Shown here piece by piece: positions 37,940 to 45,327 of a stretch of DNA of 45,327 bases. The stretch covers positions 1 to 45,327 of the forward strand of contig UQAX01000018.1 of the NCBI GenBank assembly GCA_900539145.1. Direction: 5' to 3'. A program made the position numbers and the translations under genes. The notes beneath the pieces were generated by a model. That model was given only the letters and a program-made list of their open reading frames with translations. It ran no database searches and had not been told where the DNA came from. The DNA comes from an uncultured Blautia sp. (lineage in GTDB: Bacteria > Bacillota > Clostridia > Lachnospirales > Lachnospiraceae). Position 1 is the first letter of the stretch. Every line of letters starts with the position of its first letter.

Positions 37940-38196
37940 TAATAGTAAACGCAGTTAGAAAAAATACTATATTTTAAACGAGCCCTGACAAAAGCAAATG
38001 ATAGCGAAGCTTCGTTTAATAAAAACAGGCAGAAAACTAAAAAGATACCCAAAAAATTTCACAAAAAAAGTCAAATAGATTTTGTCTGAAATAGGAAAAG
38101 GAAGAACTCAAACCGAAATTGTAGATGAGTTACAGGTAAACAAGCAAGAAGTAAATCAAATAACATGTGAATAAACTACAAATCCGTAGTCATCGA
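37940..38196. other. Gap with decayed coding remnants
   Basis: No full gene. Scattered short frames with stops on the plus strand lead into the helix-turn-helix remnant at 38079. Confidence 0.45.
38079..38174 (+). pseudogene. HTH-like remnant
   Basis: Plus-strand frame after a TAG: ILSEIGKGRTQTEIVDELQV, then NKQEVNQITCE and stop. It reads like the recognition part of a helix-turn-helix protein. No start or ribosome site, with stops just upstream. Low certainty. Confidence 0.35.
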
Positions 38197-38333
38197 CACT
38201 GTGGTAATGTGTGTAACCATTTGCCTATGCCAGCGTGGGAAAGTATGTTTATAATCTGTGGAAAATCAATTTTCCATGGATTATAAATAAACTTTTCCAT
38301 GCAGAATAAATGGTTATGCACATTTCCACGGTG
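38197..38333. repeat. Large imperfect palindrome P4
   Basis: CACTGTGG (38197) pairs with CCACGGTG (38326). Inner arms include GTAACCATT / AATGGTTATGC, TGGGAAAGT / ACTTTTCCA, TTATAATC / GATTATAA and GTGGAAAAT / ATTTTCCAT, closing with a 2-nt loop. TATAAT-type boxes are inside both arms. It abuts the stop codon of the antirestriction gene and contains a GGTGCTA half-site at its right edge (38330). Confidence 0.85.
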
Positions 38334-39398
38334 CTAAATTTCTAATCCTTTTCCAGCCCTCATATTTTTTTCTATTCCTATAATCTTGTGTTCGGCAGAA
38401 ATATTTTGTACGTTTCTTTGCTGTACGATATCCGGATTTTTAATATATTCTTCTATTTGGTTTAAATGTTTTCCCATAACTCTATGTATGTGTTCAAAGG
38501 AGTCATTCATTCCCCTCTCTATTTCCCTTTTCTGAGCTTCTAACGGCAGCTCTTGATACTTTTCCCACATTTCCTTTTCAAATTGATTGTAGGCGTGTTT
38601 AAAGTGCCTTCTGCGGGCATCTGTGATTTCTATGCCTAAATAATCCTGAAGCATAATGGAAATACAATCTGCCTCATATTCCCGTTGCCCTTCTCCCTTT
38701 TCCTTTCCCTCTACACCGTGTTTTTCTATGGCATGTCCCATTTCATGGGATAATGTAGAAAGTTTTTCTACCCCCTCCAGTTTCTCATTTAATACAATTC
38801 CATTCTTATAATAATAACCTTTTAATGATATGGAAGATAAATCCTCTGTTCTTACACTACACTGCAATTCATTTTCCGCATAGCTTTCCAAAGCTGCAAT
38901 CATTTTATCTACATCTTCTGAAGCTTGCCCCATATCAAAGTATTTCGGGTACTGCTCTTTTGGAAAATTTGTCTGTGCAATATCAAAAACATAACCGATT
39001 TGAAACCCTTGTTTTACTACCCCCTCCAGCTCCCCTTTTTTATACAAATCCTTTTCTTCTTTTGTGGCATTCCGCAAAGACACCACAGAGCCGTCTTCTC
39101 GTTTTAATAAAGTGGATTGTACAGCGTACCAGATTGCAATACCCTTTTCTCCACGATTTACAGATACCCCTTCTTTTTTCCATCCAGCAAACGATTTTAC
39201 AAAGGTTGCATGAGGATTTTGCTGATAAATAAGAGCAGTATTCCCTTGTGAATACTGATAGAAATTTTTTGAAAATCTTAGGTATTCTACTATCGTCTCC
39301 GGATTTTCCTGATAGGACTTTGCAAATTCTTCCATCTTTTTTCTTGCAAACTCCCTATTTTCCTCTGCTTTTTTAGCCCAATTTTTTTCCAATGTCAT
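38334..39398 (-). CDS. ArdC-like antirestriction protein with metallopeptidase domain
   Basis: A 354-residue protein. The N-terminal region is the ArdC ssDNA-binding fold: FLRFSKNFYQYSQGNTALIY-like text (YLRFSKNFYQYSQGNTALIY), then VKSFAGWKKEGVSVNRGEKG and IAIW. The C-terminal part has the zinc site LSTLSHEMGHAIEKHG and EYEADCISIMLQDYLG. Related proteins protect incoming single strands from restriction. All HExxH residues are intact. A small gene overlaps its start by 4 bp. P4 follows its stop. Confidence 0.88.
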   Translation of the reverse strand: MTLEKNWAKKAEENREFARKKMEEFAKSYQENPETIVEYLRFSKNFYQYSQGNTALIYQQNPHATFVKSFAGWKKEGVSVNRGEKGIAIWYAVQSTLLKREDGSVVSLRNATKEEKDLYKKGELEGVVKQGFQIGYVFDIAQTNFPKEQYPKYFDMGQASEDVDKMIAALESYAENELQCSVRTEDLSSISLKGYYYKNGIVLNEKLEGVEKLSTLSHEMGHAIEKHGVEGKEKGEGQREYEADCISIMLQDYLGIEITDARRRHFKHAYNQFEKEMWEKYQELPLEAQKREIERGMNDSFEHIHRVMGKHLNQIEEYIKNPDIVQQRNVQNISAEHKIIGIEKNMRAGKGLEI

Positions 39399-39601
39399 TC
39401 CTCCTGAAAGCGTTTTAAAATTTCTTGCTTCATAGCTGCATCCAGCTTGTCTAAGGTTTCTAGCTCTGCATCCGTAACACTTCCAACCGGAATTAAATCT
39501 CTTTCACAGTCAAAAAAATATAAATCCCCGTATTCTGTTTCTACGATTGCTTTATCCCCATAATATCCAACAATTACATTATCTTTTAAAATTTTTTCCA
39601 T
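39395..39601 (-). CDS. Unknown small protein translationally coupled to ardC-like gene
   Basis: A 68-residue acidic protein: MEKILKDNVIVGYYGDKAIV, then YGDLYFFDCERDLIPVGSV. Its stop overlaps the start of the antirestriction gene (ATGA). Function unknown; likely co-expressed. Confidence 0.7.
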   Translation of the reverse strand: MEKILKDNVIVGYYGDKAIVETEYGDLYFFDCERDLIPVGSVTDAELETLDKLDAAMKQEILKRFQEE

Positions 39602-39615
39602 TCTTTCTTTCCTTT

Positions 39616-39915
39616 CTATAACATCATTTGAATTTGCTTATAAATTTCCTCTAACACAGCAACAAGCTCCACCCTGATTTCCGGATACAAAAGGGTTAAT
39701 AGACCGATTGCGGCCAACAATAGAATTATTATTGTTGCCGCAATCCTGATCACTCCACCTATTACCCGTATAAAAAATTTTATCATGTTATTTTTTTCGA
39801 CAATCATTACTTCCTTGTCGTCTACCTGATATTTTTTCCTTAAATCTTCTTGTTTTTGTTGCTCCTCTTTTTCTTTCAGGATATTATCCATAATTCCATT
39901 TTTAAGCTTTGCCAT
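39616..39915 (-). CDS. Small membrane protein
   Basis: A 99-residue protein starting at ATG 39915, overlapping the upstream stop. It has a charged N-terminal half (MAKLKNGIMDNILKEKEEQQ) and one or two hydrophobic helices (IRIAATIIILLLAAIGLLTL). A longer start at 40032 is inside the previous gene and less likely. Function unknown; in the conjugation accessory operon. Confidence 0.65.
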   Translation of the reverse strand: MAKLKNGIMDNILKEKEEQQKQEDLRKKYQVDDKEVMIVEKNNMIKFFIRVIGGVIRIAATIIILLLAAIGLLTLLYPEIRVELVAVLEEIYKQIQMML

Positions 39916-40999
39916 TCTTCTTTTTCCTCTTAAACATATCTCGTATACTCTTTCTCTGTGGGATATCCTTACTTTTATTATCCAAAGGTATAATATCCTC
40001 ATAAATGAGAAGATTATCGATTGCAAACTCATACGCTTCCGGAGAATAACAAGGGAAATATATCCTTTCTTCCTTATCTTTCATGGACTCTTTTAAGCCT
40101 TTTCGGTCTGCTTCTGGTACATGGATAAACAAATAATAAATATCCGTATAAAATTCATTTTCTATCAACGTTGTTGTATAGACTACCTCTGAAACTTTTT
40201 CTCCGACACAAGCCAGCCGTATATCTTTTTCCAGATAAGACGTGCGATTGAAATTTTGACTGCCACAAACTCCATAGTCGTAAACATAAAAATCATATCC
40301 CAGTTTTAAAATTTCAGAAATTTTATCCTGCCTATAAAAATGATGAACGTTCATAAAAACTACTTCGCCCATGTCCTCATCTACATTTTCACAATCATAA
40401 AAGGCAGCAACATTTTCTACATATCCTGTATCATTCATCTCAATATAACAGGCTTTATATCCTTTATAGAGCAAGTATTTTACAACCTGTAACGCTTGTG
40501 TTGTAGTCCCTATTCGGCTCATCGCACCGGCAACACCAATCAATTTATAGCTTGCTTCTCGTCTCCGTTCTTCTTCCTGCTCCTGTAACGTAATAATTTC
40601 CAATTCTTCAAATCCATTTGCTTCATAATATCCTGCTAAAGCCAGCTCTAATTGCTGTTTCATTTCTGTTAGCGTTACGCCAATAATAAAATTCTTGATG
40701 CCAACCTTGCACAGCTCTACCAGAACTTTATTTTTTAGCATATATCCTGATGCGTAAATAATTACTGTTGCATTATTACAGTTACGAATTGTAATAATTT
40801 GTTTTGCAATTTCTTCAGCTGAGTCCAAATATTGCTGAATATCAAAAATCATATACTCTACACCCTGATGCTCCAAAATCTCGGTCTTCTGTAATTCTAT
40901 CCGGCTGTTTGATTTTACATAGGCAAATTCTTTTCCTTTTTTTTCTGCGATTTCTTCCGCAAAATAACCTTTTTCTGCTGAACCAATAAATATAATCAT
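39902..40999 (-). CDS. TadZ/CpaE-like P-loop ATPase
   Basis: A 365-residue protein with an N-terminal receiver-like half (MIIFIGSAEKGYFAEEIAEK...YMIFDIQQYL) and a MinD/ParA-like half. The latter begins YKLIGVAGAMSRIGTTTQAL, with a deviant Walker A (SRIGTTTQ, lacking the usual KGG). YDFYVYDYGV sits where the Walker B would be. The double structure resembles TadZ/CpaE, pilus-localisation factors. It may place the pilus or T4SS at a site in the cell. ATP binding is uncertain. Confidence 0.65.
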   Translation of the reverse strand: MIIFIGSAEKGYFAEEIAEKKGKEFAYVKSNSRIELQKTEILEHQGVEYMIFDIQQYLDSAEEIAKQIITIRNCNNATVIIYASGYMLKNKVLVELCKVGIKNFIIGVTLTEMKQQLELALAGYYEANGFEELEIITLQEQEEERRREASYKLIGVAGAMSRIGTTTQALQVVKYLLYKGYKACYIEMNDTGYVENVAAFYDCENVDEDMGEVVFMNVHHFYRQDKISEILKLGYDFYVYDYGVCGSQNFNRTSYLEKDIRLACVGEKVSEVVYTTTLIENEFYTDIYYLFIHVPEADRKGLKESMKDKEERIYFPCYSPEAYEFAIDNLLIYEDIIPLDNKSKDIPQRKSIRDMFKRKKKNGKA

Positions 41000-41011
41000 A
41001 TTTCCCTCTAG

Positions 41012-42106
41012 CTAAAATCTTAAATTTTGAATTGTTCCATACATCTGCGCCTCCTGATAGGCTTCGTTCCAATCTGTTTCTTCCTTTGCCGGGAGACGTT
41101 CTATAATTTCCGCTTCAATTTTTCGGCACTGCAAGGCTTCTCTTATCTTTTCTACACTTAAATGCCCTGCATAGTCATTATCTACGGCTATATAGACTTT
41201 CTTCTTCGGTTTCCTTAATAAATGGTTTATGAGTGCTTCGTATTTGCATGAACCACACAAAAAGAGATAATCGTATGCTTTAAAATCCCTTCCCTGCTTT
41301 TTTAAAAGACTCATGATGCTCATACCATCAATCACGCTTTCTGCAATAATAAGGTTTTCTGCATCAAAGTTTAAATAAAATCCATATTCATAATTACTTC
41401 CCATGCAGTCTCCAATGTATTTTCTTTCTGTATTTGTCCCTCTTAAAAAACCATATACCGGAGCTTTGCTGTCGTCATATCCTACAAAGACACAATTTCC
41501 ATAAACATCCTGATAAAGCATCTGTTCATCGACAAAAAATTGAACTACTTCTTTATCAAGCATACGAATTTTTGTAAGATAAGCAAATACACGTCTCATA
41601 TTATCTACTCTTTTTGGAAGCTGCAGCTTAACATTCTCAGTCTCCTGCTTCTTCCATGTCTGTTTTTCTCTTGCCGGTCCTTGCTTTATGCTTCTTTGTA
41701 CTCTATTTGTAAAATAAGTGAGAGCCTCGTGCATATCCATATTGGCAAACATCACCGCAAAATCAATCACATCCCCACCGGTGCCGATTGCACTACCAGC
41801 ACCCGGATGGGAATTTCGCCAGAAACGTTTCTTTTGTGGATCAATTCGAACACTGTCATATTCTTCCAGCGTAAAATATCTGCCTATTCTTCTTACGTGA
41901 TATCCCAGTTCCTGTGCAAAGTCCTGAATATCGATTTCCTCTATAATCCGATCACGAATATCGTTATCTCTTTTTTTATAAAATTCATATTTATGCTGGT
42001 TGATAAAAGCGACAACCGCTCTGCGGTCTGTCATATTCGGTAATTCAATATTCAGATATCTTGCCATATCCTCTACAAAATCAATCTGTTTCTGGCTTGG
42101 TAGCAT
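41012..42106 (-). CDS. Toprim-domain primase-like protein
   Basis: A 364-residue protein. The N-terminal region resembles a plasmid primase zinc-ribbon-less domain (DIQDFAQELGYHVRRIGRYF, then RFWRNSHPGAGSAIGTGGDV). The C-terminal Toprim fold has NLIIAESVIDGMSIMSLLKK (the Glu) and KKVYIAVDNDYAGHLSVEKI (DxD). This matches DUF3991/Toprim-type proteins on Firmicutes conjugative elements, which may prime the complementary strand. Stop and start overlap neighbours closely. Confidence 0.85.
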   Translation of the reverse strand: MLPSQKQIDFVEDMARYLNIELPNMTDRRAVVAFINQHKYEFYKKRDNDIRDRIIEEIDIQDFAQELGYHVRRIGRYFTLEEYDSVRIDPQKKRFWRNSHPGAGSAIGTGGDVIDFAVMFANMDMHEALTYFTNRVQRSIKQGPAREKQTWKKQETENVKLQLPKRVDNMRRVFAYLTKIRMLDKEVVQFFVDEQMLYQDVYGNCVFVGYDDSKAPVYGFLRGTNTERKYIGDCMGSNYEYGFYLNFDAENLIIAESVIDGMSIMSLLKKQGRDFKAYDYLFLCGSCKYEALINHLLRKPKKKVYIAVDNDYAGHLSVEKIREALQCRKIEAEIIERLPAKEETDWNEAYQEAQMYGTIQNLRF

Positions 42107-42111
42107 AATTC

Positions 42112-42921
42112 CTACTCCTGTTCTCCCTGCTTATATTCTTCTATTTTCTTATTATGTTCTTCTATTTTTGCCTCATATTCTGTAATCTCACTATCGAAAT
42201 CTGCAATCGCTTCCTGATATGCAACAATATCCGCTTCTAGCTGCTGTATCAAGATATCCGTATTTAACTGTTCTTCTTCGGTTTGATACTTCTTAGCACC
42301 CAGCAAAGAGTTGATACGTTCGTTCGCATTGTTTATTTTTGTTTCCTGTTCTGCAATCGCATTTCTGTTTTCTTCTATTTTTGCTTCACATTCTGCAATA
42401 TCCATTTCTTCCCTGTTAATTAGATATTGCTGCTCCGAATGATCTTTAATTTCTTCCACATGATTTACAGCTTTTTTGTTTGTAAAATATTTTAACATTT
42501 CTTCTGCATCCTGTGTAAGTTTAATTCGAAAAGAGATTTCTTTAAATTTATCCGGAACATTGTTGATCCGGATAATCGTAAGATTATCTGCTTCATAGAT
42601 TTTTTCTACTTCCAGCTTCCCTTCCTTTCGATCTACGGCTTCATAATACAAATTTTCAATCCCATCCGTACTGTGATTTAAAATTTGAAACTCCAATTCC
42701 ATCATCTTTTGCTTCGGCGCATAATCCCAGCGTTTCAAGGTAAAATCACGGTCTGCAAAAGTTGTTGTTGTTCCTATTGGTGTAGCCTGTATCAATTTTC
42801 CGTCTTTCGGAAACCATTCCTTTGACGTAAAAAATGCAATCAGAAGAACTATATATACTACAACAAATCCTTCTAAAAACACACTTTTTTTCAAATGTAT
42901 CCTTTTCAGTTGTTTTCTCAT
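42112..42921 (-). CDS. Membrane-anchored coiled-coil protein
   Basis: A 269-residue protein with one N-terminal helix (FLEGFVVVYIVLLIAFFTSK), an extracytoplasmic domain, then a long coiled coil (CEAKIEENRNAIAEQETKIN, and IEEHNKKIEEYKQGEQE at the end). Repeated E-x-K-I-E heptads are visible. Probably a structural T4SS or surface protein; no family recognised. Confidence 0.7.
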   Translation of the reverse strand: MRKQLKRIHLKKSVFLEGFVVVYIVLLIAFFTSKEWFPKDGKLIQATPIGTTTTFADRDFTLKRWDYAPKQKMMELEFQILNHSTDGIENLYYEAVDRKEGKLEVEKIYEADNLTIIRINNVPDKFKEISFRIKLTQDAEEMLKYFTNKKAVNHVEEIKDHSEQQYLINREEMDIAECEAKIEENRNAIAEQETKINNANERINSLLGAKKYQTEEEQLNTDILIQQLEADIVAYQEAIADFDSEITEYEAKIEEHNKKIEEYKQGEQE

Positions 42922-42938
42922 TATTTTCTTCCTTAGTC

Positions 42939-43178
42939 TTATAAATAATCCTGAAAAATTTCCCGCATGAAAAGAGGGTGTAAATCTTTATTCACATAAT
43001 AAATAGGCTTTCCTGAAAGAATAAGCTTTTTTCTTTCTTCTCTACTTACCGAGCCAATACATAAGATATCTGTTGCATCCTGCATTGCAGAGGATGTGTA
43101 AATAAAATACTTCCTTAATTTTTCAATATAATCTTCTTTCTTATTTTCACCACAGTATATATAATATTTTTTCTGCAT
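42939..43178 (-). CDS. Unknown small protein after sortase B
   Basis: A 79-residue protein starting at ATG 43178 (AAAGAG upstream). The longer frame to 43304 would overlap the sortase gene, so the shorter start is chosen. MQKKYYIYCGENKKEDYIEK and DATDILCIGSVSREERKKLI suggest a Rossmann-like fragment, not recognised. Confidence 0.5.
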   Translation of the reverse strand: MQKKYYIYCGENKKEDYIEKLRKYFIYTSSAMQDATDILCIGSVSREERKKLILSGKPIYYVNKDLHPLFMREIFQDYL

Positions 43179-43225
43179 TTCTCTTTGCAGGACGCTTCTG
43201 TTCCCGCTTTCCTTTCTTTGTATCT

Positions 43226-43987
43226 TTACTGCAATACAAATTTTTCTTTCTTTAAAGCAAAATTTAACACTAGTCTGTGTGTCCCACCAGCTCTGCCATG
43301 ACACGTTGCCAGCGTAAAAATTTGTGCCGGTTCTTTTTCTTCATCTGAAGTTTCCAAATCAACGAAACTTCTTTTTTCTAAATTGCTTATAATTTCTTCT
43401 GCCTTGCTGCGTTCCCATGTTTTTTCTTCCAGCTCAAAGATTTCATCTGTATTTTCACATTGAAAAACCGAAATCAACTCTAATTCCTTCGTTCTCTCTT
43501 TTGTATAAAAATAAGCTGTTCGGTGAGATGCAGCATACTCCGTATCTCTATACTTTTTCAGACCACCAAACATTTGTCCGGAAATCATGTTATGCCCGTA
43601 TAAGCAAACATGGAAATCCTGATTTAATTCCACATTCTGAAAGGCAAAGATAGAGCCTAAAGCACTTGCTTTTCCTCGAAAATCCTTTTTTAAATATTCC
43701 TGATCCGTATCTCCTATCAGCACAGGATAATCTACCTTTGTTTCCGGTATATAAAGCCAGCCGCTAATCTCACTATTAACCTTTTCTAATGCTTCAAAGT
43801 CAATGTATCGATTAAATGGATCATCTGCATCCACTTCTTCCTGATTACCGGCTGGGACTTTTACAACCTGTTCCTTTAAGGTTTCACTATTTTCTTCTGC
43901 ATTTAAAAACAGCAATAGCTCTTTTAGCCCTAATGCCACAAACAGGAAAAGGCAGCATGTCAATATTACATTTATCAGCTTTTTCAT
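43226..43987 (-). CDS. Class B sortase
   Basis: A 253-residue membrane transpeptidase: one N-terminal helix (residues 5-28), then YGHNMISG (His132), TLATCHGRAGGTHRLVLNF (Cys229, Arg238). YPVLIGDTDQEYLKKDFRGK is typical of class B. It overlaps the preceding LPXTG-like gene by 4 bp. Class B sortases attach surface proteins or polymerise some pili. Confidence 0.92.
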   Translation of the reverse strand: MKKLINVILTCCLFLFVALGLKELLLFLNAEENSETLKEQVVKVPAGNQEEVDADDPFNRYIDFEALEKVNSEISGWLYIPETKVDYPVLIGDTDQEYLKKDFRGKASALGSIFAFQNVELNQDFHVCLYGHNMISGQMFGGLKKYRDTEYAASHRTAYFYTKERTKELELISVFQCENTDEIFELEEKTWERSKAEEIISNLEKRSFVDLETSDEEKEPAQIFTLATCHGRAGGTHRLVLNFALKKEKFVLQ

Positions 43988-44721
43988 TCTTTTTTCTTTG
44001 TTTTTTTCGTTCCTACATTAAGGGCTACCAAAAGCAATACAATAATCAATGCTCCGGCAAAATATTTCAAAATAGGACTGTCTAATCCGGTTTGCGGAGC
44101 TCCCGGTCTTCCGGGAGAGTCCGTTGTAATCCTTCCCGGTTCTGGTTCATGTTTCGGAATTACCTTAATGTCATAGTTCATTTCTCCCTCTGCTTCATCA
44201 AAGGTTGGAATGGAAATCAGAAATGGGGTTACTTTTTCATATTTTGCCGTATTCGTAGCCTCTAAAAAATATACACCCACCGGTAAATCTTGAAAGCAGA
44301 GCTTTCCATCTTTATCTGTCAACAACACTTTTTCTGCTGAAAAATCTAAAGCAGCCAGCTTCTCCGCAGCTTCTTCCATGTCTTTTGCTGACTCGATTGC
44401 ATTTAAGTCAATACCTGAAGCAGAGAACTCATCTTTCATTACATATTCTCCCTTCACGATTTCTCCTACTTTGGTACAGGAAAATTCTACCTTTTCCCTT
44501 GATGTACCTTTTCTTCCTTCTGTCAGCTCTACGCTAATGCTGCCTTTTCCTTCTACATTTACCTTTTCCAGTTCTTTTTCATCCATGAGGGAGTTTTCGC
44601 CTTCTGTTCCTTCGTGGTTTACCAAAGCATTACTGTCATTTGCGTATACTTGTATACTAAATGCAAATAAAAGGATTGCAGTTAGACATAGCAGAATTTT
44701 ACTTCTCATTCTTTTTCTCAT
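43984..44721 (-). CDS. Cna B-type surface protein with APQTG sorting motif
   Basis: A 245-residue secreted protein: signal peptide (KILLCLTAILLFAFSIQVYA), one prealbumin-like unit ending KLCFQDLPVGVYFLEATNTA, a Pro-rich linker (DSPGRPGAPQTG) and a membrane anchor (YFAGALIIVLLLVALNV) with KKTKKKE. APQTG in place of LPXTG suggests recognition by one of the adjacent sortases. Probably a minor or basal pilin. Confidence 0.85.
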   Translation of the reverse strand: MRKRMRSKILLCLTAILLFAFSIQVYANDSNALVNHEGTEGENSLMDEKELEKVNVEGKGSISVELTEGRKGTSREKVEFSCTKVGEIVKGEYVMKDEFSASGIDLNAIESAKDMEEAAEKLAALDFSAEKVLLTDKDGKLCFQDLPVGVYFLEATNTAKYEKVTPFLISIPTFDEAEGEMNYDIKVIPKHEPEPGRITTDSPGRPGAPQTGLDSPILKYFAGALIIVLLLVALNVGTKKTKKKE

Positions 44722-45327
44722 ATCTCGTCCTCCTAAAAAAAGAAATTGATCCGGCTACAATAAAAATAAACGGCAACAGCAAAAAGAAAATTTCCCGAAA
44801 AGATGGTAATTTTTTCTCAATACTGTCATATTCCACTTTTTCATAGGGAACTCGTTCCCCTGTTACAATCAATCTCTGTGTGTTAATCCCATAAGGGGTA
44901 CAGGTTATTAAGGTACATAAATCCTTTTCCGGTAAAATTTCCAGCAGCTCTGCTTCCTCCGGTTCTACTACTTCTATTTCGGTAATGCGGTATGCTAAAG
45001 TTTCCCCACATGTACTGATAAAAAAAAGATCGTCTTTTTCCAACTCATCCAGCCTTGTAAACAGTTTAGAATTTGGCAATCCCCTGTGTCCGGTAAGAAT
45101 ACATCTCGTATTATTCCCGCCCACGGGAAGGCTGCTGTCCTGAAAATGTCCCACACCACTTGCTAATACTTCCTCTGACGTTCCGTGATAAATTGGAATA
45201 TCTACGTTAATTTTCGGAATTTCAATGCTTCCCATTACCCCTGTTCCTGAAAGATTTAATAGATTTTCATAATTTTCTTCACTTAAAATCCCATTCTGCA
45301 AGTCTCCAATGCTTGCCCCCTGTGTCT
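44699..45327 (-). CDS. Class C (pilus) sortase, N-terminus outside window
   Basis: The frame is open to the window edge; the first codons shown read TQGASIGDLQNGILSEENYE. It contains IEIPKINVDIPIYHGTSEEV, the catalytic LTGHRGLPNSKLFTRLDEL and LITCTPYGINTQRLIVTGER (His, Cys, Arg). A C-terminal membrane helix (IFFLLLPFIFIVAGSISFF) is typical of class C. It joins pilins into the pilus shaft. The missing part should hold the rest of the N-terminal anchor and lid. Confidence 0.92.
   Translation of the reverse strand, partial: TQGASIGDLQNGILSEENYENLLNLSGTGVMGSIEIPKINVDIPIYHGTSEEVLASGVGHFQDSSLPVGGNNTRCILTGHRGLPNSKLFTRLDELEKDDLFFISTCGETLAYRITEIEVVEPEEAELLEILPEKDLCTLITCTPYGINTQRLIVTGERVPYEKVEYDSIEKKLPSFREIFFLLLPFIFIVAGSISFFRRTRYEKKNEK

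Noticed and set aside
39616..40032. Longer start (138 residues) for the small membrane protein
   Set aside because: The extra N-terminal part lies inside the preceding gene and lacks a ribosome site. The ATG at 39915 overlaps the upstream stop as in the rest of the operon.
1..45327. Integrative element with tyrosine or large serine integrase
   Set aside because: No integrase or attachment repeats were seen. The Rep_3 initiator, iterons and ParAB point to an autonomous plasmid, although the regions beyond the ends are unseen.

Overview
The window looks like most of a large, low-GC conjugative plasmid from an anaerobic Firmicute, probably class Clostridia (a Lachnospiraceae-like host). The evidence is AT-rich DNA, strong AGGAGG ribosome binding sites, GTG and TTG starts, Gram-positive sortase and pilin genes, a Gram-positive type IV secretion set, a MobP2-type relaxase, a Rep_3-type initiator with iterons, and ParA/ParB. 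No rRNA, tRNA, biosynthetic or antibiotic-resistance gene was seen. Genus-level assignment is inference.

Layout. Bases 1-14.5 kb (minus strand) are one long transfer and surface operon. Reading from 14.5 kb down it holds a secreted membrane-anchored protein, a VirB2-like protein, the coupling protein (VirD4), a VirB6-like channel protein, two small T4SS proteins, the VirB4 ATPase, a CHAP lysozyme-like hydrolase, SSB, a small membrane protein, a thioester-domain pilus tip adhesin and the start of a second pilin. Bases 14.6-21.6 kb are a cluster of toxin-antitoxin modules: holin-like type I toxins, Fst-like type I loci and a YefM/YoeB pair. It also holds a secreted cell-wall-binding-repeat protein, a helix-turn-helix protein beside a 32-bp-period iteron array, and a candidate structured RNA. 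Bases 21.6-25.7 kb carry two serine resolvases, a SprT-like protein and a TnpB-only IS605-type element. Bases 25.7-30.3 kb are parB, parA (with a ParB-like tail), the relaxase and two ribbon-helix-helix-like relaxosome proteins. A candidate oriT lies at 30.44-30.49 kb. Bases 30.6-39.4 kb resemble a leading region: iterons and rep, RelB/YoeB, a solitary DNA methyltransferase, RadC, an ArdC-like antirestriction protein and four very large imperfect palindromes. Bases 39.4-45.3 kb (minus strand) hold a TadZ/CpaE-like ATPase, a Toprim primase, membrane proteins, a class B sortase, a second LPXTG-like protein and a class C sortase cut by the window end.

How it fits together. The T4SS, relaxase and coupling protein make the plasmid self-transmissible. 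Sortase-assembled pili with a predicted covalent (thioester) tip could promote contact with cells or host tissue. Partition proteins, resolvases and at least five toxin-antitoxin loci maintain the plasmid. Antirestriction and methylation genes would protect the incoming strand. The two window ends look like two parts of the same pilus operon, so the replicon is probably circular with a small unsequenced piece between the ends.

The most striking unexplained signal is an 18-bp palindrome, GGTGCTA-YAAA-TAGCACC, present as 12 exact-core copies from 13.2 to 37.9 kb and only in or at the edges of intergenic gaps. Copies at gene 3' ends are mostly extended by flanks that differ in sequence but stay complementary. 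Copies upstream of starts mostly have only the core. This suggests a plasmid-wide regulon or partition site set, comparable in logic to KorB operators. Other notable signals are a roughly 215-nt promoter-hairpins-terminator RNA at 19.2 kb, a ParA fused to a degenerate ParB-like domain, a four-member 32-bp iteron array, and palindromes placed as single-strand promoters would be.
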